Positions 31,141-39,610 of a stretch of 64,000 nt of DNA are shown in pieces. Below the pieces are notes generated by a model. The model saw nothing but the letters and a program-made list of their open reading frames with translations. It was not told where the DNA came from and searched no databases. Both the position numbers and the translations under genes were made by a program. The stretch spans positions 26,014,603-26,078,602 of the forward strand of contig OX155967.1 of NCBI GenBank assembly GCA_944548615.1, given 5' to 3'. The stretch is from Micropterix aruncella (Eukaryota > Arthropoda > Insecta > Lepidoptera > Micropterigidae). Each line of letters begins with the position of its first letter. The stretch's first letter is position 1.

Positions 31141-32225
31141 AGCTTAGAGAAAAGCTTATCCGAGAAAATCATGAGTCTGATTTGGCTATGCATTTTGGAA
31201 TTTTTAAGACACACCGTCGTCTTTGTCTTCGTTACTTTTAGCCTAATTTACACGGAGACGTAGTTAACTTTGTTTCTAAATGTGAAACATGTCAGCAATA
31301 CAAATATTCAAATATTTCCCCTTTGGGTCAGCTAGGAAATCCTAAGTCCTGTGCCTTCCCGTTCCAAATGGTCTCGGTCGATCTGTTGGGTCCTTATCCG
31401 ATGACGAGGAACAGAAATATGCATATTCTCGTGGTGACAGATTGTTTTAGCAAATACTGTTTACTTTTTCCGTTAAAACGTGCTACCAGTAAACTTGTAA
31501 GTAATGTCATTGAACATAATGTATTCCTTCGCTATGGTGTTCCGCAGTATTTAATTTCAGACAACGGAAAACAGTTTGTCGGTAGGGAGTTCACTGAACT
31601 GATTGCGAAATATAACATTCCAAAAGTATATTTAAACCCGAAATATTGCCCTCAAGTTAATCCAACTGAACGTCAGAATCGTAGTGTGGTCACTGCGTTA
31701 TCGTTGTGTGTAAAAGACGATCATCGCAGCTGGGATCTCTATCTTTCTGAAATTCAGATGGCCATTAACGCGGCAGTCTCGGAATCAACTGGGTTCAGTC
31801 CATTTTTCCTAGTCCATGGTCGTGAACCGATTATGAATGGTTCTTTTTATGCTCAGGCGCCGGAATCTCAAGCATAGCTTATTTTTGGTAGTAGGTTGTC
31901 TTACGCTCAAAATTTGAGTGAATTATCTAATATTTTTCATGTAGTGCGGCAGAAATTGGTAAAATTACATGCACATAATAAAGTTTACTATGATCGTAAA
32001 CACCGTCCTGCGGAATTTCAAGTAGGCGATATGATCTATAAAAAGACTTATTATCTCAGTAATGCTGGGAATTATTACATTTCCATATTTGCCCCAAAAT
32101 ATGAAAAATGTAAAATAATTAAAAAACTCTCTGCGTTGGTGTACGAGTTAGAAAATGCTAAAGGGAAGAATATAGGTTCCTGGCATATTAAGGATTTCAC
32201 ATTAAATCCTCAAGGTTCTCAATAG
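31141..32225 (+). pseudogene. Gypsy integrase segment
   Basis: HHCC zinc-binding part split by a stop at 31239-31241 (ENHESDLAMHFG, then CETCQQYK). Catalytic core: SVDLLGPYPM (first Asp), LISDNGKQFVG (second Asp), NPTERQNRSV (Glu). A stop lies at 31874-31876, then an SH3-like C-terminal domain with FQVGDMIYKKTYYLSNAGN and GSWHIKDF, ending at 32225. Two stops break it. Confidence 0.88.
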
Positions 32226-33032
32226 TTTTGTTTCATTACTCTTTTTTTTTTCTTTCTCGTTAACATCCATCTGAAAAGTTTTCATAGTAGTCCGACTAGT
32301 TCGACTCTATTGTTTTGTCCTTTACAAAGGTGTGGTACCGATTGGTTACTATCACTGAAATCATTGTGTTTGTGATCAGTCGTGCTAGCAATCTTGACTA
32401 GCACCACTGCGGTTTGAATAGATATCGTGAGAGAGAAGTATGCAAGGAGATGGTATACAAGGCAGTAATGGACAGTATTCACATTCCCTAGTAGGTATAA
32501 ATTATGTCAAGGTCTAACCATATAGTCATTGTATTTTTTTTTGTCCACAACAAGTTTTGTGCTTGATTGCTTGGAAGTTGTTCGGTGCTCCTTCAGTGAG
32601 TAGGGTTGGTTTTGTTACGGAGGTGAGGACACCTGTTATTGATTTTTGTTCTTGTAACATGGGCCTTGTGCGTCCATGACTTTGTAACTTTTTTTGCTGT
32701 AGTAATTTTGTTTTTCCTCTACGGTTTGGTAGAGAGAGTTGAAAATGGCAGTTGACCTTCGCAGTAACTTACCTATCAGGTTTTCACTCATAGTTAACGA
32801 GGAAAAGTTGTTTTTTTGTTTTAGTATTTTCTTATGTCCCAATGGGGTCGTTTCCTCCCTAAGAGCGGGACAGTTTTTTTTTTTCCTTCAAGTGATTAAA
32901 CAAGGAGTTTTCGTTATTGCTTGTTAGTTGACGCTTTGGCGTTTTTGTTATCCTATAGTAGGAGAAATTGAATCGGGACGATTCGTCTGAAATCGTTCGT
33001 TGGCTCTTCCGATTTCTTTTTTTGGAGGAGGC
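32226..33032 (+). other. Gypsy 3' untranslated region and polypurine tract
   Basis: No coding signal and no env-like ORF. It ends in tttttttggaggaggc at 33019-33032, the likely plus-strand primer site. Confidence 0.6.
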
Positions 33033-34027
33033 TGTAACAAAAACCGCATATTTTGTTGTTTTGTTTTCGCGCCTTTGTGCAGATTATGTTCGCTGCACCT
33101 GTTTTTCCATGTTTTCCCCGTGTTTAGTTATGTTTCCTGTTGGTTTTCGCTGTTTTCATGAATTTCTCCCATTTTATGACAATTAAAAGAACCATGTTTA
33201 CGAAATTTCGTAAATATCAAATTTTGACAGATAGAGCTGTGCAGTCATAATTTTTATCGCCCTAAGTGACTCTGGCGATTAATAGCGGCTGTGCTGGTCT
33301 AACCCTACCTTTTATGGGCGACTTCCGCCTCGCGATCGTTCTATTTCGATTCAACATGGCTGGGAGACGGTCAGACAGGTTCGGTCGGGGAGATTGGCAA
33401 CCGCCGTAAAAGATAAAGGCCGGAGAGTGACCGCCTGGTGGTAAAATTTGTTATGTGAAGTGTGTGTGACTTATCTGGTAAGCATTTAAATTCCTTTTGG
33501 GTAGCTTTTCATGTAGGATTTTTCTATTGATCGCAGATTGTGGGCACCTCTGTTTATTTGAACAATACTGCTGCTAAATAAATGACGAAATCGTCGCTAA
33601 ATGTGACGGGACTTGCCTCCACGTCAGGGAATTTGCCTTCCTATCCGGAATTTACTATTTTTATGTGGCTGAGCACATGTGACGCGCCGATAAGCGGAAA
33701 TTGAAGAAAGGGTGCCTGCGGGCGAATAAACACGGATACTTTACATAACTTTGTGTTTCTTTTGTGCTTTAGTCTTTTGTGTGTCTGAGGAAAAGGGTTT
33801 TCTGTTGGCCAAATTCAGTGACGATCAATATAGCCCACCCTCTGAGATCGTTTTTTTTTAGGTTAAGTTCTTTTTTTTAAATTTCTTTCGGGTATCTTTT
33901 TTTTTTAATAAGTTTCCTTCTTTATCTTTAAAAGTAAGGTGGCGTCCTTTTACCTTCATTCTTTTGGGTTTTGACGGATTCTATCGTGTTTCTTCCAAAT
34001 ACGGTAGATTAGTAATTTGAGGTTATA
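33033..34027 (+). repeat. Gypsy 3' LTR
   Basis: Partner of 26037-26956. It lacks a roughly 17-bp segment around gcgattttaacg that the 5' copy has near 26430. Confidence 0.92.
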
Positions 34028-34163
34028 ATGTTTCAAATGTCCCTATTGAAAATCGGTCTTGAAGTATAGGATGCACCCAATGTTGTCTTCGTTTTCTACT
34101 TCTTTTTCGTCTCATTCGTCTCAAATACCACCACAATATAAGAACATCATCGTCGCCGTCCAT
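34028..34163 (-). pseudogene. Harb-2 transposase, exon 1, 5' part
   Basis: ATG at 34163: MDGDDDVLILWWYLRRMRRK, then RQHWVHPILQDRFSIGTFET, with the Harbinger WVHP block. It is cut by the Gypsy element at 34027. The reading continues at 26036 when the duplicated ATGT is counted once. The right Harb-2 inverted repeat starts about 120 bp upstream. Confidence 0.8.
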
Positions 34164-34311
34164 CGCGTTTGAAATACAAATGTAAACTAGTAGCGAGTCG
34201 AACCACCGACCTTCCGGCAAAACAGACTGATTGGAAATAATGTGAACACCCACGTCCGGCGTCCGGTTTCAGGGCAAAAAGACTGATCGGATAAGTGGGA
34301 ACGGGCTCTTA

Positions 34312-34387
34312 TGGTTATACTACAACAATGGAACCTCTATCGCAAGTAACACACACTCCATCGCCAGCACCAACTAATCGGAGTTAA
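34312..34387 (+). pseudogene. Harb-1 MADF gene, terminal part
   Basis: Resumes the codon split at 13314 and reads GYTTTMEPLSQVTHTPSPAP, NRS, stop (34385-34387). It follows the Harb-2 TSD directly. Confidence 0.75.
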
Positions 34388-34498
34388 AGTTATTCTGCGA
34401 GTAACAAAATGTTATTTTTTTCTTTAAAAAAAATCTTTCCTAAACAAGTTGATTTGATTTGATTGATTTATAGATATGTTGATTAATAAAAAACTTAC

Positions 34499-34786
34499 CT
34501 CAATGTAATTGAGTTTTTCTTCTGGTGAAATGCTATATCGCACAGCGTTTGTATCTGCTACGAGTTCATCGTTTATGATATCCAGTAAGTCATCAAATGA
34601 CTTGATGGACATTCTGAAGTAGTTAAAAAATTTAAGTCCAAATTGTCTTAATTTAGGATACAAAATTATGTACTGGCTTTCAGTCAGCCTGTGTGATAAA
34701 ATTGGGTGGACCCAATATCTCCGTCTTCCGTCGCGTTGTTTCTGCCGTCGGTATAAAATCACCGTTAAAACTGTTTCTACGTCCAT
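34499..34786 (-). pseudogene. Harb-1 transposase, exon 1
   Basis: ATG at 34786: MDVETVLTVILYRRQKQRDG, then RRYWVHPILSHRLTES, FFNYFRMSIKSFDDLL and ISPEEKL to a donor GTAAGT (34493-34498). The last codons need a two-base shift to give ITLR and the phase-2 ending seen in the sister elements, so a 2-bp deletion is likely. It pairs with exon 2 at 11758-12631, now 22 kb away because of Harb-2. Confidence 0.85.
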
Positions 34787-34923
34787 CTTCGACAAATGTA
34801 AGAACTCTACTGAACCTTGGCGACCGCGGCAACGCGCGTTCAACGCCTCATAAGCGCGTGTCATGTGAATACTATACAAAAATTTAGCGCGCGTTGAGCG
34901 CTTGTCATTTGAACGTGCTCTAA

Positions 34924-35920
34924 GGGCCCGCGGGCCGGGCGCGTAGCGATGGACATTTTTACATGGAGTGAGCGAGCGAACGCTCTACAGAAAAGCGGAG
35001 ACAGAGCGGGACAGAGACACGGACAGGGTAACGATCGAAAATCGAACGGCACACGCGCGGAGCAACATGCGAGGGCAACGCGTAGGGAGAGAGTTTTTTA
35101 TCGATATAAACACGACCGATATTTTGTATAGAATTTAATCTTGTAGCACATTTTGAATAAACCACACATATCTTTATCGAACGTAATAGCGGGTTTTTCT
35201 TCACCATGAAATCAGCTCGTGATTGAGTTATGTCAATGTTTTCTAATAATTTTACATCGACCGGTATAATTGTTACATATTTTGTAATGTAAATTGCGAC
35301 TTTGGTTTTTGGTCAATTGCACTTCTTCACTGAAAACTCTAAGAAACGAATTAGACGTTGAGTTTCTACTCCGAGAAACTGTTTTTAAGATCTGAACTCA
35401 GACCGAAGAAGACATTGTTAATTATTATTACGAATTGTTATAGTTATTGATTATTACGAATGTTATAGTTATTGATTATTACGAATTTACAAGTATTGAT
35501 GTGTTACAGGTATTGATGTGAAAGTTCTATATGTAGATCGCAGTTCCTCCGCCTCTTCCATCTCGATCATTTATGAATAGGTTGTAGTCGGTGACGTATA
35601 CTAGGAATTCGTTAATATTTCTATTTATTTAGCCGGGTTTCGGTTATTACAACGATCGGGTTTCGCTTATCTGATTGAGAAACAAATCGAATTTTGGGCC
35701 AGGTCAGTGTAGAAAAGCTGACATTGGTGTTAAAAACATAGTGTTTCGGAACGGCTGCCCGTTGACGGTTTACGGTTCGGCTGGTCGATAGCCCGTCCCG
35801 AACCAAATAAATGTATAAATACCGAAGAATACAGTTACGATCGAACTGTCCAATTAGTATGTCGCGTTAAAATTGATAAGATAAACTAAATTTATCCAGT
35901 AGTAAAAAAAAAAATATTTT
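34924..35920. other. no gene; promoter-like and minisatellite sequence
   Basis: A GC-rich start with gagcgagcgaacg. A TATA-like gatataaacacg near 35100 with a gaataaacc signal at about 35155 looks like an LTR fragment. A second TATA-like gtataaataccg (about 35812) follows aaataaatg. No supported gene. Confidence 0.35.
35424..35490. repeat. about 26-bp AT-rich tandem repeat
   Basis: attacgaatgttatagttattgatt-type units, two and a half copies. Confidence 0.8.
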
Positions 35921-36123
35921 TTGGCTCGTGTAGGTGAGGAGAAGCGAGGGGCGCTCGTGCGGGTATACCGCACCATGGCCTCCAAGCTGAGATACTCGGA
36001 GGGCCTGCGTCTGAAGAGCCGCCTGGCCAATTTCATAAAGGACAAACTGTCCGAGGACGACCGGTTCCTTGGCTACATCTATTACATGAGCAGAAGAGAA
36101 TGGCGTTTCCGCGACATATTCTA
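35921..36123 (+). CDS. GC-rich exon-like ORF, 67 aa, unrecognised
   Basis: GC content rises to about 60% from 35930 to 36110 and falls sharply on both sides. The frame reads MARVGEEKRGALVRVYRTMA, then LRYSEGLRLKSRLANFIKDK and YYMSRREWRFRDIF. Beyond the TAG the same frame continues (YLSDFKNKLYVIF) to a CAG|GTGAA donor-like site. Charged, helical and Arg-rich; it could be a host-gene exon or a captured fragment. I do not recognise it. Confidence 0.35.
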
Positions 36124-36256
36124 GTATTTAAGCGACTTCAAGAACAAGTTATATGTCATTTTTAATAAAAAGCAGGTGAAAATAGACAATTTATTTTATG
36201 CCTTTCACTTCAAATGTGAATAATGCATTATTGATACAAAACTACAGTAACTTTGT
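36124..36256. other. short AT-rich spacer
   Basis: Nothing recognisable before the mariner end. Confidence 0.4.
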
Positions 36257-37110
36257 AACGGGTGATTTATTTAGAGGTACTTTTTTGTCTATGGATTTTT
36301 TGCCAGATGAAGTGTGAGTCGTGATAACCTTTTATGGTATTTTTATTCAGTATAGTTTGACATTTCATCATGGAAAGACTTAGCCCCGTACCGCGTCTAC
36401 AAATTATTCAGCTGTATTACGAAAATCAGCGTTCTGCGAGGAATGTGTTTCGTGCACTTAGAGAAACTTATGGTCCACATAATCGTCCTACTGAACGCAC
36501 GATTCGCTATACCATCGAAAAGTTTGAAAACCAATTTACATTATTAGATAATACACGACCAAATAGACCACATCCAGCACGTAGTGAAGAAAATATTGCG
36601 GCGGTAGCTGAGAGTGTACGCGATGACCGCGAACAATCGATCCGGCACCGTTCATAACAACTTGGCTTGTCGTATGCAACAACTTGGCGTATTTTACGTA
36701 AGGATCTTGTTTTAAAAGCATACAAAATTCAACTTGTGCATCAATTGAAGCCGACTGACCTACCGAATCGTCACCGATTCAGTCTTTGGGCTCTTGAAAA
36801 GCTTGAAGAAAATAAACTGTTTTTGACAAAAATTTTGTTTAGTGAAGTGGCACATTTCTGGCTTGTCAACAAACAAAATGCCGGAAATGTCAACAAACAA
36901 AATTGCCGTATTTGGTCCGCAGAGCAACCTGAAGAGATTCAAGAGCTGCCATTACATCCAGACAAAACAACGGTTTGGTGTTTATGAGCCGGTGGAATCA
37001 TGGGTCCATATTTCGGTCCTATTTATTGCGTGAACAATTTGGTGAACAGTAAATTTTGCGCTTCGGACCGGTGAGTTGGCCGCCTAGATCCCTGTCATAT
37101 CACACCCCTA
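36257..37110 (+). pseudogene. mariner transposase, defective
   Basis: ATG at 36370: MERLSPVPRLQIIQLYYENQ, an HTH part with RTIRYTIEKFE, a stop at 36655-36657, then YATTWRILRKDLVLKAYKIQ, ALEKLEENKLF and ILFSEVAHFW. The family has ILFSDEAHF there, so the first catalytic Asp is lost. NKQNCRIWSAEQPEEIQELP follows. After GGIMGPYFG the middle is deleted, and PVSWPPRS with a shifted DLTP-type end remains. Its upstream end (gggtgatttatttagaggta) looks like a mariner 5' end. It is interrupted by Harb-3 at 37110. Confidence 0.8.
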
Positions 37111-39430
37111 CGGCTCGCTTACACCTAATCCGTCAACGGCCAAAGTTTGCTCGGGCGACGACGGCCGAACTCGGACGATCGAATCAAACACTTGTAAAAG
37201 AAAGAGAGCGCGTACACCAACACGGCCGTCATCGTCCGATGACGCCCGATCAGCCGTCGAATCCGAACTTGTTGGGATTTCTCGCCAGTCTGCCGGCGTC
37301 TACAGTGCAAATTTAGTGTATTTATAGTTTAATTTAATCATTCTGTTGTTTCGGGCGGTGTTGTTATCTACCTAAACGACTATGGATATTGAAAAATTAA
37401 TTAGTTGTGTTTATAATAGACCAACCCTGTGGGAAAAACATTAAAAAAATTACAATAATCGAGATGTTTCGAAACGTTTATGAGCTGAAGTTGCATCGGA
37501 AATGGATATAGCGGTTCCAGACATTAAAAAAAAATGGAGCAGCTTAAGGGACCAATTTCGTAAAGAAAATAACAAATACAATGAACCTGGTAGATCCAGT
37601 GCTGCGGCGGATCACAAATCACCTATGTGGACATATTACGAATCGTTATTATTTTTGGCGAAACAAATCACACCGAAACCTTTAACCGGAAATGTGCCCG
37701 AACCTCCCAGCCAAGAAACTGAAGATGATACGGAATCATCCCATTTTTCTGAGTATTTATCTGAATCACAGCCACAAACAGTATCACAGCCTGGACCCTC
37801 AAATTTGTCGCAGCCTACACCGTCACCTTTATCGCAGCCTGGACCTTCATCTTTGTCGCAGTTAGGAGCCTCGAATTCGAGCCAAGCAGCAATCTCCAAG
37901 TCACAACAACATACTAGACAATACACCAAACCTAGTCGTGGACCTATAACGCAAGCTCATCATTTTAAATCCAATTAACCTGGAAGACTTATGAAAAAGC
38001 GAAATATTGATGTGGACCAAGAGTATTTAGAGATCGAAAAAAGAAAACTTCAATTATATGAGTCCAGGTCAGCAGATAAATCTGCAGATGATCATGATCG
38101 TAACTTTTTGTTGAGTTTGCTTCCATACATAAAAGAAGTGCCACAAAATAGAAAAATCTTTGTTCAACGAAAATTGATAGTGTTCATGGAAGAAGAAAAT
38201 ACCCAACCGCAGTATTCTCCTGCAAGCCGCTACTCCGAAGAATTAAGTCACCCCTATTCTGGAAACTTGTCATTAAACATGTCATTTCCTCCATACGTTG
38301 TCAATATTGAAGAGCCTTTGCCACTGACCATTAATCAAATGACGCCACAAACATCCGCCGCATCCGTGAAGGACCATTTGCCACTGACCACGAATCAAAC
38401 GACTCCTTCACAATCATCAACATCTGTCCAGGACCAACTGTATACGATGACTTATGCAAATTTGGGCTCGAACTTACAATAATTTTCCAATTTATTATAT
38501 CTACTAAATAAAACCACTAGGTCACTAAACAATGAATTTTTATTTCAATTTCACACGTTTTTTTAATACAGTAGGTTTTAAAATAATATTATCGGAAAAA
38601 TTATAATTATTGAACCCTATTTTCATTACAAAAGAAGTGTTTAAAAGCTTCACGAATATTATAAGCTTCAGTCGTACTTCTGTTTTGCCCTCTGGAAGCA
38701 AAGTTACTTCTTTGACCTAAATTTCTTCTTTGATCTGTGGAATGATTGTGCCTTGGTTGTCCTTCCTTATCTATAACAACGTTGTGTAGTAAACAAATAC
38801 ACTTTACAATAGTTTCAGCATTTTCTGTAGTTGTTTCTATACATTTGGTGAAAATTCTCCATTTTTGTGTTATTATACCAAAAGCGCATTCAATTACTAC
38901 TCGGGCATTTGATAAACGCTCATTATAAATTGTTTCCTGCTCTCCCAAGGTTACGTCTTGGATATGGCCTCATAATATACCTTTTTAGAGGATAGGCTTC
39001 ATCTGCTAGTAATACCAAATGTAACAAAGTATTTGTATTAGGTAAACATTTAGACATGTTTAAATACCCAATTTCAAACTGACGATACAACGCCGAAGAG
39101 GCAAATGTACCACCATCGCTTTGTTGTCCATAAGCTCCTACTTCAATAAATAAAAAATTGTAATCCGGGCTTGCAACCGCTTGTAAAACAATGGAAAAAA
39201 ATCCTTTTAATTATAGTACATACTACCAGAATCAGAAGGGCATTTCATTCGAATATGTTTACCGTCCAAGGAACCAATACAATTAGGAAATCCCCACTGT
39301 GACCAATATAATTCAGCATTTTGGTGGATCATTTCGTCGGTTGGCATAGTCATATGATTGGTTGCATTTATTGTTGCATTGTTTAATTGTTGCTGTTTAT
39401 GCGTTATCAGCTGTGGAGTCGTTCGTTCGG
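37111..39430. mobile_element. Harb-3, PIF/Harbinger inserted in the mariner, right end missing
   Basis: The left end CGGCTCGCTTACACCTAATCC follows a CTA (37108-37110) in the mariner frame where the intact family has CTA then the Tyr codon, so CTA is the likely target. A MADF/BESS gene (+) is followed by a transposase (-), tail to tail. The right side breaks off within the transposase near 39360-39430, where LTR-like sequence begins. Confidence 0.7.
37383..38482 (+). pseudogene. Harb-3 MADF/BESS gene (intronless)
   Basis: MDIEKLISCVYNRPTLWEKH, then two stops (about 37441 and 37480), then IKKKWSSLRDQFRKENNKYN, the second MADF half, without an intron. A Ser/Pro/Gln linker with SQP repeats follows, a stop at 37976-37978, a Lys/Glu helix, and HDRNFLLSLLPYIKEVPQNR, a clear BESS motif. 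It continues to the stop at 38480-38482, although BESS is usually near the C-terminus. Stops early in MADF make it non-functional. Confidence 0.8.
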
Positions 39431-39455
39431 TCGGCTCGTTACAGACAAGACTCAT
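38607..39455 (-). pseudogene. Harb-3 transposase, 3' part
   Basis: Reads QWGFPNCIGSLDGKHIRMKC (first Asp), then after a one-base deletion FFSIVLQAVASPDYNFLFIE, VGAYGQQSDGGTF (second Asp), LVLLADEAYPL, MRPYPRRNL, NARVVIECAFGIITQKWRIF (Glu), CICLLHNVVIDKEGQ, and ends at 38607. HARBI1-like. The N-terminal half is missing. It converges on the MADF gene with about 125 bp between the two stops. Confidence 0.8.
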
Positions 39456-39610
39456 ACATCATTGAGCATGAGACGGGAGTAGTGGACTTTCGTGTAACGA
39501 AAGATTTTAGACCCGACGCAGCCGGGTATATAAATTTGCTTGAGCAGGAGTATCGCTCGATATGCGACGCAGACAAGACCAAGTCACATTCATCATTCAT
39601 TCAATAAATC
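39431..39610 (+). other. LTR-like fragment with TATA box and poly(A) signal
   Basis: gggtatataaatttg (39520-39534) is followed about 70 bp later by tcaataaatcg. It starts near ggctcgttacag, a word also found just before the primer-site-like sequence at 43009. It may be a solo or partial LTR. Confidence 0.35.

Larger units (their letters stand above)
26037..34027 (+). mobile_element. Ty3/Gypsy LTR retrotransposon inserted in Harb-2 transposase exon 1
   Basis: Direct LTRs 26037-26956 and 33033-34027 begin TGTAAC and end GGTTATA. The flanking ATGT lies at 26033-26036 and 34028-34031. Order gag, protease, RT, RNase H, integrase (integrase last) places it in Ty3/Gypsy. No env is seen. Stops and frameshifts in gag, RT, RNase H and integrase make it inactive. 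The LTRs differ by several indels, including about 100 bp missing from the 5' LTR, so it is not recent. Confidence 0.92.
13315..34308. mobile_element. Harb-2, PIF/Harbinger inserted in the Harb-1 MADF gene
   Basis: Terminal inverted repeats: GAGCCCGTTCCCACTTATCC at 13315 and its exact complement ending at 34308. The similarity continues inward over CGAGCAGTCTTTTT versus CGATCAGTCTTTTT. The 3-bp duplication TTA lies at 13312-13314 and 34309-34311. It encodes its own MADF gene (+) and transposase (-). It has been enlarged to about 21 kb by a 990-bp Harbinger, a 3,226-bp tandem duplication, a piggyBac-like end, a non-LTR fragment, palindromes and a Gypsy element. Confidence 0.9.
11359..34920. 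mobile_element. Harb-1, outermost PIF/Harbinger element (contains Harb-2)
   Basis: The ends are inverted and imperfect: left AAGCGTTAG...GGCGCTAAATTT (11359 on) and the complement of the right end GAGCACGTT...GCGCGCTAAATTT (to 34920). A further CACGCGCTT block matches inside both. A 3-bp TAA flanks it at 11356-11358 and 34921-34923, as expected of PIF/Harbinger. It encodes a MADF/BESS gene (+) and a DDE transposase (-), interlocked. Subtracting Harb-2 and one TSD leaves 2,565 bp, a normal compact Harbinger size. Both genes carry a few inactivating changes. Confidence 0.8.
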
